Positions 1-8,311 of a DNA stretch of 36,795 nucleotides are shown here, piece after piece; position 1 is the first letter of the stretch, and each line of letters opens with the position of its first letter. Made by a program: the position numbers and the translations under genes. The stretch lies in assembly GCF_004117935.1 (NCBI RefSeq), contig NZ_SDOY01000006.1:1-36795 (forward strand), in the 5' to 3' direction. The notes below the pieces were generated by a model. It was given only the letters and a program-made list of their open reading frames with translations, was not told the origin of the DNA and searched no databases. This DNA comes from Streptomyces roseicoloratus. Its GTDB lineage: Bacteria; Actinomycetota; Actinomycetes; Streptomycetales; Streptomycetaceae.

Positions 1-3
1 TGA

Positions 4-33
4 GGCCCCGGCCCGCGGCGGGCGGCCGGGGCC
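4..33. terminator. GC-rich hairpin at window edge
   Basis: Perfect 10-bp inverted repeat (GGCCCCGGCC and its complement, positions 4-13 and 24-33) around a 10-nt loop. It has no T-run, as is common for actinobacterial terminators. It probably ends a gene lying left of the window. The following stretch to about 150 is a run of CCACCGGCC-type short repeats with no gene signal. Confidence 0.45.
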
Positions 34-192
34 GCCCCGCTGGCCGCCCCCCACCGGCCGCCACGCTTGCCGCCCCACCGGCCACCACCACCGGCCGTCG
101 GCATCGGCCACCCCACCGGCCACCCCACCGGCCCCCCGGCCGAAATCCCGGCCCGGCCCCGGGCCGCCCCCACGGCGTGGGACCATCGACCC

Positions 193-693
193 GTGCTCGA
201 CATCGGCTACTCCCTCTCCCGCCGCTTCCCGGACCCTCCGCAGACCGACTACCGGTCCGTGGACGTCCACACGCTGCGGCACGACCTGTTCTGCGGCGAC
301 GTGTACCTCGCGGACACGGAGAAGGACGAGGAGCTGTCCACAGCCTGGGGATGGGTGCCGGTGCTCGACTTCGCGTGGGCGCTGTGCGACATCGTCGAGC
401 AGATCGACCGCGATCCGCGCGGCAGCCGCGCCGCCCGGCCCCAGTACGCGGAGCTGGACTTCACCGAGTCGTCCGACGTCATGATCTTCGAGCGCCGCTT
501 CGGCTGGGTGGACGTCGAGGCCGACTGGATGCCGGGCGACCAGCCGCCGCTCACCTTCAGCCACACCGAACTGCGCCGCGAGGCCCGCGACTTCCTCCAC
601 GACCTGATCGCCGACCTCACGGACATGCACGAGGGCCTGGCCGACAACCCGGCCGTCTGGGACCTCCAGGCCCGCTTCCCCCGCGTGTCCTGA
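193..693 (+). CDS. conserved hypothetical protein, 166 aa
   Basis: I do not recognise a function. The open frame extends upstream to 67, but that part encodes only Pro/Ala-rich low-complexity residues from the CCACCGGCC repeats. GTG at 193 starts where normal protein composition begins (LDIGYSLSRRFPDPPQTDY). The product is acidic, rich in Trp/Phe and has no signal peptide or membrane segment, so it is probably a soluble cytoplasmic protein. A central stretch (AWGWVPVLDFAWALCDIVEQ) looks like a hydrophobic core helix. It is convergent with the pentapeptide-repeat gene, and only 18 nt separate the two stop codons. The start is an inference. Confidence 0.7.
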   Translation: MLDIGYSLSRRFPDPPQTDYRSVDVHTLRHDLFCGDVYLADTEKDEELSTAWGWVPVLDFAWALCDIVEQIDRDPRGSRAARPQYAELDFTESSDVMIFERRFGWVDVEADWMPGDQPPLTFSHTELRREARDFLHDLIADLTDMHEGLADNPAVWDLQARFPRVS

Positions 694-718
694 CGGCGCG
701 TCCCCGGCCCCTCAGGAC
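687..718. terminator. short inverted repeat spanning both convergent stops
   Basis: GTCCTGA (687-693) and TCAGGAC (712-718) are complementary. The TGA stop of the plus gene lies in the left arm and the TGA of the minus gene in the right arm. With 7-bp arms and an 18-nt loop it is a weak hairpin, possibly a bidirectional terminator, possibly chance. Confidence 0.25.
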
Positions 719-1383
719 GGATCCTCCACCCGCACCCCCAGCTGCGCCGCGAACACCGGCGCCAGGTCGAGCAGCTGTGCCGGGGAGATGACCGCGCCGG
801 CCAGTGCGTCCACACCGCGCGCGATCTCGATGCGCTGGACGGTGCGCAGGTCGACGTCCTTCAGCCTCGCGCCGCCGAAGTCGGCGCCCGTCACCACACA
901 GTCCCGGAACTCCACCCGTTCCAGGGTCGCGCCCCCGAAGTCCGGCTCGCTCAGCACGCACCCCTCGAACAGGACGTCCTTCAGCCTCGCCGCCCGCAGG
1001 TTCAGGTAGTCGATCTTCCCGCCCCGCACCCACACCCGCTCCAGCACCGCCCCGTGCAGCTGCGCCCCGCCCAGCCGCGCGTCCACCAGCTCCACGTCCC
1101 GCAGCTGCGCGCCCGCGAGATCGGTGCCCACGCCCCGTACGCCGTCGAGCACCGAGTCGAGGAAGCGGGCGGCCGTCAGCCGCGTCCCGTCGAGCCCGCA
1201 GTCGCGCACCGCGCAGTCGAGGAACCGCGCGCCCGAGCCGTCCTGCCCGGCCAGGTCGAGGCCGAGGAGCTCCAGGCCGTCATAGTCCCCGTCGGGCTCC
1301 GCCTCCCCCGCGTACGCCTCCAGCGGAGGCAGCCGCACCGCCGCCCGCCGCACCTTCGCGACCGTCTTCTTCCCCGCACTCAT
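712..1383 (-). CDS. pentapeptide repeat protein
   Basis: A 223-aa protein with A(D/N)LXX-type five-residue periodicity from about residue 40 to 190 (for example LDLAGQDGSGARFLDCAVRDCGLDGTRLTAARFLDSVL, seen in segments). This predicts a right-handed quadrilateral beta-helix. Family members range from gyrase-protecting DNA mimics to proteins of unknown role, and nothing here decides which. The frame is open to 1419, but the ATG at 1383 (MSAGKKTV) follows the usual Streptomyces start, and the 12 extra upstream residues (His/Cys-rich) look like non-coding translation. The N-terminus is short and basic (KKTVAKVRRAAVRLPP). No signal peptide is seen, so it is probably cytoplasmic. Confidence 0.85.
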   Translation of the reverse strand: MSAGKKTVAKVRRAAVRLPPLEAYAGEAEPDGDYDGLELLGLDLAGQDGSGARFLDCAVRDCGLDGTRLTAARFLDSVLDGVRGVGTDLAGAQLRDVELVDARLGGAQLHGAVLERVWVRGGKIDYLNLRAARLKDVLFEGCVLSEPDFGGATLERVEFRDCVVTGADFGGARLKDVDLRTVQRIEIARGVDALAGAVISPAQLLDLAPVFAAQLGVRVEDPS

Positions 1384-1528
1384 GGCGTCCTCGCACTCAT
1401 GGCAGCCATGGTGACGCACGCCACTGACAGTCCCCCGCCGTCGATGTCACGAACGCGCCCTGGTCCCTCGTCCCCTCCGTGAAAGCCGTGCAACACGACA
1501 CCAGACCGACCACGAGGGAGCCGGACAC

Positions 1529-2728
1529 ATGCGGAAGATCACGATCGTCGGCGGCGGCTTCGCCGGACTCACCGCGGCCGTCACCGCCGCGGAGGCGGGC
1601 GCCGAGGTGACCCTGTACGAGGCGCACCACACGCTCGGCGGGCGCGCCCGCACCGCCGAGGCCCCGTACCGGACCAACGAGGGCCCGCACGCGATCTACA
1701 ACGGCGGCCCGCACTGGACCTGGCTGAAGCAGCGCGGTCTGCTCGGCGAGCTCGCCCCGCTGCCGCTCCGGGAGGCGGCGACGCTGCGCTTCCACCACCG
1801 GGGCGCGCTGCGCCGCGTCCCGCCGCTCGGCTTCCTGCGGCAGTCCCTCCGTACGGCCGGACGGGCACCGGTGGACGAGGACTTCCGCGGCTGGGCGACC
1901 CGGCTCGCCGGACCGGACGCGGCGCGCGCCGCCGCCGCGTACAGCGGCGTCGCGCTGTTCCACCACGACCCGGGCTCGCTGTCGGCCCGCTTCGTGCAGG
2001 AGCGGCTGCACCGGGCGGCGGGCGTGCCGGCGGAGGCGCACTACATCAAGGGCGGCTGGGGCCGGCTGATCGGCCGGATGGCGGCGCGTGCGCGGGAGCT
2101 GGGCGTGCGGATCGAGACCTCGGCGCGCGTCGCCGCCCTCGACGACCTGCCGCGCGGCGCCGGCCCGGTCGTGGTGGCGACCTCGCTGCCGGCCGCCGCG
2201 CGGCTGCTCGGCGACCCGTCGCTGACCTGGGAGTCGGGCCGTACGGTCCTGGTCGACCTGGCGCTGCGGAGCCGGAAGGGCGACCCGTTCGTGATCTCGG
2301 ACCTGGACGCGCCCGGCTGGGTCGAGCGCTTCACCGCGCAGGACCCGGGCCTCGCACCGGCGGGCGAGTCGCTGATCCAGGCGCAGCTGCCGATCGGCCC
2401 CGGCGAGGCGAAGGCGGACGGGGTGGCGCACGCGGAGCGGCTGCTCGACCTGGGCTTCCCGGGCTGGCGCGAACGCACGGTGTGGCGCCGCGAGGCGGTC
2501 TCCAACGGCCGTACGGGCGCGGTCGACCTCCCCGGCACCACCTGGCGCGACCGGCCGGCGATCGACCAGGGCGACGGCGTGTACCTGGCGGGTGACCAGG
2601 TCGCGGCGCCGGGCGTGCTCTCGGAGGTGTCGTTCACGAGCGCGGTCGAGGCGGTGTCGCTGGCGATGCGGGCGGACGTGCGGGCGGACGCGCGGGCGCC
2701 GAAGTCCCTTGACCTCAACCGCGCTTGA
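1529..2728 (+). CDS. FAD/NAD(P)-binding oxidoreductase (phytoene-desaturase/amine-oxidase-like)
   Basis: A 399-aa flavoprotein. The N-terminal Rossmann motif IVGGGFAGLTAAVTAAEAGA is followed by E(A)xxxLGGRARTAE, the second dinucleotide-binding motif typical of the amine oxidase/phytoene desaturase (NAD_binding_8) family. Near the C-terminus, GDGVYLAGDQVAAPGVLSEVSFTSAVEAV is the family's second FAD-contact motif. The substrate cannot be told from sequence, and no carotenoid genes lie nearby. ATG 1529 is preceded by GAGGGAG at a good distance. The next gene begins 73 nt downstream on the same strand, so the two may be co-transcribed. Confidence 0.85.
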   Translation: MRKITIVGGGFAGLTAAVTAAEAGAEVTLYEAHHTLGGRARTAEAPYRTNEGPHAIYNGGPHWTWLKQRGLLGELAPLPLREAATLRFHHRGALRRVPPLGFLRQSLRTAGRAPVDEDFRGWATRLAGPDAARAAAAYSGVALFHHDPGSLSARFVQERLHRAAGVPAEAHYIKGGWGRLIGRMAARARELGVRIETSARVAALDDLPRGAGPVVVATSLPAAARLLGDPSLTWESGRTVLVDLALRSRKGDPFVISDLDAPGWVERFTAQDPGLAPAGESLIQAQLPIGPGEAKADGVAHAERLLDLGFPGWRERTVWRREAVSNGRTGAVDLPGTTWRDRPAIDQGDGVYLAGDQVAAPGVLSEVSFTSAVEAVSLAMRADVRADARAPKSLDLNRA

Positions 2729-2801
2729 GGTCGGAGGGTGGTCCCACCGGAAGAGATCGCCGAGCCCGACCACGGGCCGGCCGGCCCAGGGGAGTTCCGC
2801 C

Positions 2802-3794
2802 ATGCACGCCATCCGCCTCCACGCCTTCGGTCCCGCCGAGAACCTGACGTACGAGGAGGTCGCCGACCCGGTGCCGGGCCCGGGCCAGGTCCGCGTCAGG
2901 GTCACGGCGTCCGGCGTCCACCTCCTCGACACGGCGCTGCGACGCGGCGAGCGGACCGGGCCCGTCCACCAGCCCGCCGAGCTGCCGACCGTCCCCGGCC
3001 GCGAGGTCGCCGGCACGGTGGACGCGCTCGGCGAGGGCACCGACCCGGGCTGGCTCGGCAGGCGGGTGGTCGCCCACCTGGGCATGGTGCCGGGCGGCTA
3101 CGCCGAACTCGCCGTCACCGACGCCGGCCGCCTCCACGCCCTCCCCGACCACGTCGGCGAGGCGGAGGCGGTCGCCATGATCGGCACGGGCCGCACGACC
3201 CTCGGGATCCTGCAGTTCACCGAGCTCGGCCCGGACTCGATCGCGATCGTCCCGGCCGCGGCGGGCGGCATCGGCACCCTCCTCGTGCAGTACGCGAAGA
3301 ACGCCGGCGCGACCGTGATCGGCCTGGCGGGCGGCGAGGCGAAGACGGCGCGGGTGAAGGAGAACGGCGCGGACCTCGCGGTCGACTACACGGCGCCGGA
3401 CTGGGCCCAGCAGGTCGCCGCGTACCTCGACGGGCGCGGCAGGCGGGCGACGGTCGTCTTCGACTCGGTGGGCGGGGCGACCGCCCGTGCCGCGGTGGAC
3501 CTGCTCGGCGAGGGCGGGGAGCACCTCGTCTTCGGCTGGTCGGGCGGCGAGGAACTCGCCTTCACGGAGGAGGAGGTCACGGCCCGCGGCATCACGTCGA
3601 GGTCCGTCCTGGGACCGGTGATGATCGAGAAGGCGGGCGGCGACATCCGCAACCTCGAACTGGCCGCGCTGGCCGCCGTCTCCTCCGGCACCCTCCGCCC
3701 GGCGGTCCACCGCTTCCCCCTCGCGGAGGCGGCGGCGGCCCACCGCGCCCTGGAGACCCGGGGCACGACGGGAAAGGTGGTCCTGGTCCCGTAG
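2802..3794 (+). CDS. NADP-dependent quinone-type oxidoreductase (MDR, non-zinc)
   Basis: A 330-aa protein of the medium-chain dehydrogenase/reductase superfamily. Residues 1-120 form the GroES-like domain (MHAIRLHAFGPAENLTYEEV at the start). Residues of about 135-270 hold the Rossmann domain with AAAGGIGTLLVQYAKNAGAT. The zinc-binding Cys/His set of true alcohol dehydrogenases is absent, which points to the quinone oxidoreductase/zeta-crystallin branch using NADPH. ATG 2802 has AGGGGAG 7 nt upstream. The frame is open further upstream (to 2592) but overlaps the previous gene, and those codons are not protein-like. Confidence 0.88.
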   Translation: MHAIRLHAFGPAENLTYEEVADPVPGPGQVRVRVTASGVHLLDTALRRGERTGPVHQPAELPTVPGREVAGTVDALGEGTDPGWLGRRVVAHLGMVPGGYAELAVTDAGRLHALPDHVGEAEAVAMIGTGRTTLGILQFTELGPDSIAIVPAAAGGIGTLLVQYAKNAGATVIGLAGGEAKTARVKENGADLAVDYTAPDWAQQVAAYLDGRGRRATVVFDSVGGATARAAVDLLGEGGEHLVFGWSGGEELAFTEEEVTARGITSRSVLGPVMIEKAGGDIRNLELAALAAVSSGTLRPAVHRFPLAEAAAAHRALETRGTTGKVVLVP

Positions 3795-3865
3795 AACGCG
3801 ACCCCGGCCCCGTACGGGCGGGACCCTGCCCGCCGTACGACGGAAGCGCGGACCCGTACGGGACG

Positions 3866-3938
3866 GGACCCGGGCCCTGTACGGGGCGGGAGCGCGGGCC
3901 CGCACGGGGCGGGAGTCGGGCCCGTACGGGGCGGGAGC
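3866..3938. repeat. 22-26-bp GC-rich tandem repeat
   Basis: Three consecutive units ending in the shared block ACGGGGCGGGAG (units about 3866-3891, 3892-3914 and 3915-3936), each holding a CCCGYACGGG-like palindrome. It lies between convergent genes and may also act as a transcription barrier. Confidence 0.6.
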
Positions 3939-3942
3939 CGGC

Positions 3943-4278
3943 TCAGATGCCCAGCACGTCCCAGGAGTGCCCCTTGAACTCCTTCCGGAAGTCCGGGTGG
4001 TCCTCCCACATCCGGGCCACGGAGCGCAGCACGTCCCAGTTGTGCTCCAGCGCCTGGTCCACGACCTGCCGCAGCTCCGGCGCCGTGGCCCGCTTCTCCA
4101 GCAGCCCGTTCACCGCGGAGGCGGCCTGCACGGTGTAACGCAGCGCGCGCAGCGCACGGGAGGTGTCGTCCATCCCGAAGCCGTGGTCGCTGCCGTTCTC
4201 CGGGTCGAAGAGCGGCGTGAGCCGCGCCTCGACGAAGGCCGTGATCCGCTCGAACCGCTGCTGAATGTCCTTGTCCAT
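3943..4278 (-). CDS. small acidic hypothetical protein, 111 aa
   Basis: I do not recognise a named family. It is a predicted all-helical soluble protein with no signal peptide or membrane segment: MDKDIQQRFERITAFVEARL at the start, then a helix-rich middle (SRALRALRYTVQAASAVNGL) and a conserved-looking end (WDVLRSVARMWEDHPDFRKE). Acidic and basic residues are balanced, typical of a small regulatory or accessory protein. It lies 9 nt downstream of the GNAT gene (4288-4770) on the same strand, so the two probably share an mRNA. Confidence 0.75.
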   Translation of the reverse strand: MDKDIQQRFERITAFVEARLTPLFDPENGSDHGFGMDDTSRALRALRYTVQAASAVNGLLEKRATAPELRQVVDQALEHNWDVLRSVARMWEDHPDFRKEFKGHSWDVLGI

Positions 4279-4287
4279 GCCCCCTTC

Positions 4288-4770
4288 CTACCTTCTCCCG
4301 CCCCCGCCCAGCGACTTCAGGGCCCCGTCCGTCAGCCGGTACACCGTCCACTCGTCCTGCGGGCGGGCGCCGAGGGACTCGTAGAAGTCGATGGACGGCT
4401 TGTTCCAGTCGAGGACGGACCACTCGAGGCGCTCGTAGCCGCGCTCCACGCACAGGCGGGCGAGTTCGGTGAGGAGGGCCTTGCCGTGGCCGCCGCCGCG
4501 CTTCTCCGGGCGGACGTAGAGGTCCTCCAGGTAGATGCCGTGGACGCCGCGCCACGTCGAGAAGTTGAGGAACCAGAGGGCGAAGCCGGCGACCTCGCCG
4601 TCGTCCGTCTCGGCGATGTGGGCGTAGGCGGCGGGGTGTTCGCCGAAGAGGGCCTCGTGGAGCTGTTCCGGGGTGGCGCGGGCCTCGTCGAGGGCCTTCT
4701 CGTACTCCGCGAGTTCGCGGACGAGCCGGTGGATGACGGGGACGTCGGCGGGCGTGGCGGTACGGATCAT
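4288..4770 (-). CDS. GNAT family N-acetyltransferase
   Basis: A 160-aa GNAT protein starting MIRTATPADVPVIHRLVREL. The acetyl-CoA loop is seen as YVRPEKRGGGHGKALL (motif A, Q/RxxGxG/A) near residues 90-105, followed by LEWSVLDWNKPSIDFYESLGA (motif B), typical of the spermidine/spermine (SAT-like) branch. The substrate is not known. ATG 4770 begins exactly at the family's usual N-terminus; the frame is open to 5001, but that upstream part is encoded by a CACCGGCATCG repeat and is rejected. It is probably an operon with the downstream 111-aa gene. Confidence 0.88.
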   Translation of the reverse strand: MIRTATPADVPVIHRLVRELAEYEKALDEARATPEQLHEALFGEHPAAYAHIAETDDGEVAGFALWFLNFSTWRGVHGIYLEDLYVRPEKRGGGHGKALLTELARLCVERGYERLEWSVLDWNKPSIDFYESLGARPQDEWTVYRLTDGALKSLGGGGRR

Positions 4771-4847
4771 GGTTTCAGGGTGCCCGGGTCGGAGACGCCG
4801 CGCCATCAGAGTCCGAGCGATGGACACCTGCTCCGGCCCCGAAACGC

Positions 4848-4905
4848 ACTGACATCGCACCGGCATCACCGACATCGCACCGGCATCGCACCGGCATCGC
4901 ACCGA
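4848..4905. repeat. GACATCGCACCGGCATC tandem repeat
   Basis: Short direct repeats of ACATCGCACCGGCATC and CGCACCGGCAT (about 11-18 nt period, roughly five copies) in the divergent gap between the GNAT and DAO genes. No gene is seen here. The promoters of both genes must lie between 4771 and 5015. Confidence 0.6.
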
Positions 4906-5021
4906 AGAGAACGCCCGCCGTCCGGGGTCCGTGCCACGACCGACCGGCCCAGGCCGGAAGGCCTGTCCACGGGACCGGAGCCCCGGTAACCTCCCGCGCA
5001 CGGACCCGGAAGAGGATGGAC

Positions 5022-6419
5022 ATGAGCACGATCGGCACGGTCAACGGCGGCATCTCGTTCTGGTACGCGCAGGACGGAGCCCCCGCCCCGCGCGAGCCGC
5101 TGCCCGGCGACGCCACGGCCGACGTCTGCATCGTCGGCGGCGGCTACACCGGCCTGTGGACCGCCTACTACCTCAAGAAGGCCGTCCCCTTCCTCAACAT
5201 CACCGTCCTGGAGGCCGCGTTCTGCGGCTACGGCGCCTCCGGCCGCAACGGCGGCTGGCTCTACAACGGCATCGCCGGCCGCGACCGCTACGCGAAGCAG
5301 CACGGCCACGAGGCCGCCGTACGCCTCCAGCACGCCATGAACGACACCGTCACCGAGGTCGTCGACGTCTGCGCCGCCGAGGGCATCGACGCCGGCATCC
5401 ACCGCGGCGGCGTCCTGGAGGTCGCCACCTCCCCCGCCCAGCTGGCCCGCCTCAAGGACTTCCACGCCGTCGAAATCGCCTTCGGCGAGAAGGACCGCGA
5501 GCTGTACGGCGCCCGCGAGACCGCCCGGCGCATCCGCGTCACCGGCGCCGTCGGCTCCTCCTGGACGCCGCACGGCGCCCGGCTCCACCCGGTCAAGCTG
5601 GTCAAGGGCCTGGCCGCCGCCGTCGAGGCGCTCGGCGTCACGATCCACGAATCGACCCCCGTGACGGAGATCCGCCCCAAGCACGCGGTCACGCCGTACG
5701 GCACCGTCCGCGCGCCGTACGTGCTGCGCTGCACCGAGGGCTTCACCGCCTCCCTCGCGGGCCAGCGCCGCACCTGGCTCCCGATGAACTCCTCCATGAT
5801 CGCCACCGAACCGCTCACCGACGCCCAGTGGGAGTCGATCGGCTGGGACGGCCTGGAGACCCTCGGCGACATGGCGCACGCCTACATGTACGCCCAGCGC
5901 ACCGCCGACGGACGCATCGCGCTCGGCGGCCGGGGCGTCCCGTACCGCTACGGCTCGAAGACCGACAACGACGGCCGCACCCAGCCCCGGACCGTGGAGG
6001 CGCTGCGCGAGATCCTGATCCGCTTCTTCCCGCAGCTCGCGGGCGTCGGCATCGCCCACGCCTGGTCCGGCGTCCTCGGCGTGCCCCGCGACTGGTGCGC
6101 GACGGTCACGCTGGACCGCTCGACGGGACTGGGCTGGGCGGGCGGTTACGTCGGCTCCGGCGTCGCCACCGCCAACCTGGCCGCCCGCACCCTGCGCGAC
6201 CTCGTCCAGCAGGACTCCGGCCAGGCGGGCCCGACGGAGCTGACGACCCTGCCCTGGGTCGACCACCGCGTCCGCAAGTGGGAACCGGAGCCGCTGCGCT
6301 GGCTCGGCGTCCAGACGATGTACGCCGCCTTCCGGGGCGCCGACCGCCGCGAGTCCACGGCCCGCACGGCGGAGACGGACCGCATCGCGATCCTGGCGAA
6401 CAGGCTGAGCGGCCGCTGA
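5022..6419 (+). CDS. DAO-family FAD-dependent oxidoreductase
   Basis: A 465-aa flavoprotein of the D-amino-acid oxidase/glycine oxidase fold, closest in pattern to gamma-glutamylputrescine oxidase-like proteins. The FAD Rossmann motif is VCIVGGGYTGLWTAYYLKK near residues 31-49. GYGASGRNGGWLYNG follows and is the segment that contacts the flavin in this family. The C-terminal GLGWAGGYVGSGVATANLAA is the second FAD motif. It probably oxidises an amine or amino acid, with the substrate unknown. ATG 5022 is preferred over ATG 5016 because AGAGGA (5011-5016) is then at a normal distance. It stands alone, with no polyamine genes beside it. Confidence 0.85.
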   Translation: MSTIGTVNGGISFWYAQDGAPAPREPLPGDATADVCIVGGGYTGLWTAYYLKKAVPFLNITVLEAAFCGYGASGRNGGWLYNGIAGRDRYAKQHGHEAAVRLQHAMNDTVTEVVDVCAAEGIDAGIHRGGVLEVATSPAQLARLKDFHAVEIAFGEKDRELYGARETARRIRVTGAVGSSWTPHGARLHPVKLVKGLAAAVEALGVTIHESTPVTEIRPKHAVTPYGTVRAPYVLRCTEGFTASLAGQRRTWLPMNSSMIATEPLTDAQWESIGWDGLETLGDMAHAYMYAQRTADGRIALGGRGVPYRYGSKTDNDGRTQPRTVEALREILIRFFPQLAGVGIAHAWSGVLGVPRDWCATVTLDRSTGLGWAGGYVGSGVATANLAARTLRDLVQQDSGQAGPTELTTLPWVDHRVRKWEPEPLRWLGVQTMYAAFRGADRRESTARTAETDRIAILANRLSGR

Positions 6420-6535
6420 GGCGGGCGGCAGCGGGGTCGCGAGCCTCGATCGGGCACGGAAGGAACACGCTGCCAGTCGTCGAGCCACGCCCGGCGCCCC
6501 GTCTGCTCGGCCCTGCCCCGGCCGACCGCCCCCGT

Positions 6536-6573
6536 TGACGTCACCCGTCGACGTCACCCGTAGATGTCAAAGA
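6536..6573. repeat. 13-nt direct repeat (GACGTCACCCGT)
   Basis: TGACGTCACCCG (6536-6547) and CGACGTCACCCG (6549-6560) are followed by a degenerate third copy (TAGATGTCAAAGA). The copies lie between the DAO gene and the tRNA terminator. The TGACGTCA core is palindromic. Function unknown. Confidence 0.4.
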
Positions 6574-6599
6574 CCCCCAGCCATGATCGGTTGGGGGTC
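6572..6599 (-). terminator. intrinsic terminator of tRNA-Thr
   Basis: An 11-bp stem (GACCCCCAGCC at 6572-6582 with GGTTGGGGGTC at 6589-6599, one G-U) around the loop ATGATC. On the minus strand it is followed by TTTGACATCT, a partial U-tract. It lies 15 nt beyond the tRNA 3' end and can also stop plus-strand transcription from the DAO gene. Confidence 0.75.
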
Positions 6600-6614
6600 C
6601 TCGCGTGTCCTTCC

Positions 6615-6691
6615 TGGAGCCCCCTGTCGGGTTCGAACCGACGACCCCCGCTTTACAAGAGCGGTGCTCTGGCCAGCTGAGCTAAGGAGGC
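6615..6691 (-). tRNA. tRNA-Thr (UGU anticodon)
   Basis: A full cloverleaf reads on the minus strand. The acceptor GCCTCCT pairs with AGGGGGC (one T-G wobble). The D arm is GCTC/GAGC. The anticodon stem CCGCT/AGCGG has loop CTTGTAA, giving anticodon TGT (Thr, ACA codons). The T arm GTCGG-TTCGAAC-CCGAC is normal. The discriminator is T (U73), as expected for Thr, and CCA is encoded (6615-6617). ACA is very rare in this high-GC genome, so this is a minor isoacceptor. Confidence 0.95.
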
Positions 6692-6811
6692 AGCGAGTGC
6701 AGTGTAACGAACGTGCGCCCGCCCACGGTCGGAAATCTCACGCATCCCGTAGCAGCCGGAGTGCTGACAGATCCGGCATCGCCAGGTAGCGTCACCTCGA
6801 GTTCACCCTGG

Positions 6812-6823
6812 TGGACTAGACCT
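6812..6823. promoter_or_regulatory. dre-like operator upstream of msiK
   Basis: TGGACTAGACCT matches 10 of 12 positions of the DasR-responsive element core TGGTCTAGACCA. It lies 60 nt upstream of the msiK start, in the promoter region. DasR is the GntR-family regulator of N-acetylglucosamine use in streptomycetes, and MsiK serves the chitobiose importer. Assignment is by motif resemblance only. Confidence 0.4.
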
Positions 6824-6882
6824 CAATCCTTCCTTTACTCGGATCGTCCGGCACGTTCCTGCCGGTGAAGGGACACATCACC

Positions 6883-7980
6883 ATGGCTTCCGTCACCTAC
6901 GACAAGGCGACCCTGGTCTACCCCGGCGCCGAAAAGCCCTCCGTCAACGAGCTGGAGATCGAGATCGCCGACGGCGAGTTCCTCGTCCTCGTCGGCCCCT
7001 CCGGCTGTGGCAAGTCGACCTCGCTGCGCATGCTCGCCGGCCTGGAGGACGTCACCTCCGGCGCCATCCGCATCGGCGACCGCGACGTCACGCACCTGCC
7101 GCCGAAGGACCGGGACATCGCCATGGTGTTCCAGAACTACGCGCTCTACCCGCACATGACCGTCGCCGACAACATGGGCTTCGCCCTCAAGATCGCCGGC
7201 GTCAACAAGAGCGAGATCCGCGCCAAGGTCGAGGAAGCGGCGAAGATCCTCGACCTCACCGAGTACCTGGACCGCAAGCCGAAGGCGCTCTCCGGCGGTC
7301 AGCGCCAGCGCGTCGCCATGGGCCGCGCCATCGTCCGCGAGCCGCAGGTCTTCCTCATGGACGAGCCGCTGTCGAACCTCGACGCCAAGCTCCGCGTCTC
7401 GACCCGCACCCAGATCGCGAGCCTCCAGCGCCGCCTGGGCATCACCACGGTCTACGTCACGCACGACCAGACCGAGGCCCTCACCATGGGCGACCGGGTC
7501 GCCGTGCTCAAGGACGGTCTGCTCCAGCAGGTCGACACCCCGCGCACCATGTACGACAGGCCCGCCAACCTCTTCGTCGCCGGCTTCATCGGCTCCCCCG
7601 CCATGAACCTGATCGAGGTCCCGATCACCGACGGCGGCGTGAAGTTCGGCGCGAGCGTCGTCCCGGTCTCCCGCGAGGCCATCGCCGCCGCGGCCGCCAA
7701 GGGCGACACCACCGTCACCGTCGGCGTCCGCCCCGAGCACTTCGACGTGTCGGGCCCGACCGGCAAGGACGGCCTGGCCGTGACCGTGAACGTGGTCGAG
7801 GAGCTCGGCTCCGACAGCTTCGTGTACGGCACGACCCGCGTCGGCGGCGAGGACAAGGACGTCGTGGTCCGCGTCGGCGGCCGCGAGGCCCCGGCCAAGG
7901 GCTCCACGCTGCACGTCGTGCCGCGCTCGGCCGAGCTGCACGTCTTCTCGACCTCGACGGGCGAGCGCCTCTCCGACTGA
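6883..7980 (+). CDS. msiK: multiple-sugar ABC transporter ATPase MsiK
   Basis: A 365-aa CUT1-type ATPase. Walker A is GPSGCGKST (about residues 39-47), with the Q-loop in MVFQNYALYPHMTVADN, signature LSGGQRQRVAMGRAI, Walker B VFLMDEPLSNLDA, and H-loop VYVTHDQTEA. The C-terminal OB/TOBE-type regulatory domain (TVGVRPEHFDV) is of the MalK/UgpC kind. In Streptomyces one MsiK energises several sugar importers (cellobiose, maltose, chitobiose) whose own operons lack an ATPase. Here too it stands alone, without permease or binding-protein genes, which fits. ATG 6883 follows GAAGGGA; the in-frame GTG at 6865 is less likely. Confidence 0.93.
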   Translation: MASVTYDKATLVYPGAEKPSVNELEIEIADGEFLVLVGPSGCGKSTSLRMLAGLEDVTSGAIRIGDRDVTHLPPKDRDIAMVFQNYALYPHMTVADNMGFALKIAGVNKSEIRAKVEEAAKILDLTEYLDRKPKALSGGQRQRVAMGRAIVREPQVFLMDEPLSNLDAKLRVSTRTQIASLQRRLGITTVYVTHDQTEALTMGDRVAVLKDGLLQQVDTPRTMYDRPANLFVAGFIGSPAMNLIEVPITDGGVKFGASVVPVSREAIAAAAAKGDTTVTVGVRPEHFDVSGPTGKDGLAVTVNVVEELGSDSFVYGTTRVGGEDKDVVVRVGGREAPAKGSTLHVVPRSAELHVFSTSTGERLSD

Positions 7981-8057
7981 CGCACCACCCACCCGCGTGC
8001 GCCCCGGTGCGCCGCCGCGTCCCGCGCGCGGCGCCCACCGCGCACCCGGGTGCACCC

Positions 8058-8093
8058 GCGCGCATCGGCGCCCGCCCACGCGCCGATGCGCGC
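8058..8093 (+). terminator. 14-bp perfect hairpin after msiK
   Basis: GCGCGCATCGGCGC (8058-8071) and its exact complement (8080-8093) flank an 8-nt loop. It is the first of two hairpins in tandem downstream of msiK. The 331-nt gap 7981-8311 otherwise contains only low-complexity GC-rich sequence and the next gene's promoter. Confidence 0.6.
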
Positions 8094-8105
8094 ACCGCAC
8101 GCCGT

Positions 8106-8138
8106 ACGGCTCCGTCCCGCTTGCGGGGGCGGGGCCGT
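8106..8138 (+). terminator. second hairpin after msiK
   Basis: A 13-bp stem (ACGGCTCCGTCCC with GGGGCGGGGCCGT, two G-U pairs) around a 7-nt loop, directly after the 8058-8093 hairpin. Together they form a tandem terminator without U-tract, a common streptomycete arrangement. Confidence 0.6.
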
Positions 8139-8311
8139 TCGCGTACTGGAGGCATGAATCCACGACTCGGCGAAAACCCCGGCAGACCTGGACAAACAGC
8201 TGGTCCGCCGCCCCGCCGCGTCAACACGGGATTCGAAAGACCGCCTCGAACCATCCCCCGCGAGAGTGACGAAATGTCGCCATATCACTACCGGCCGCTA
8301 CGCTCGCCTGC

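Noticed and set aside
4931..6538. 535-aa plus-strand frame parallel to the DAO gene
   Set aside because: Shadow frame: Arg/Pro/His-rich, with none of the flavin motifs seen in the 5022-6419 frame.
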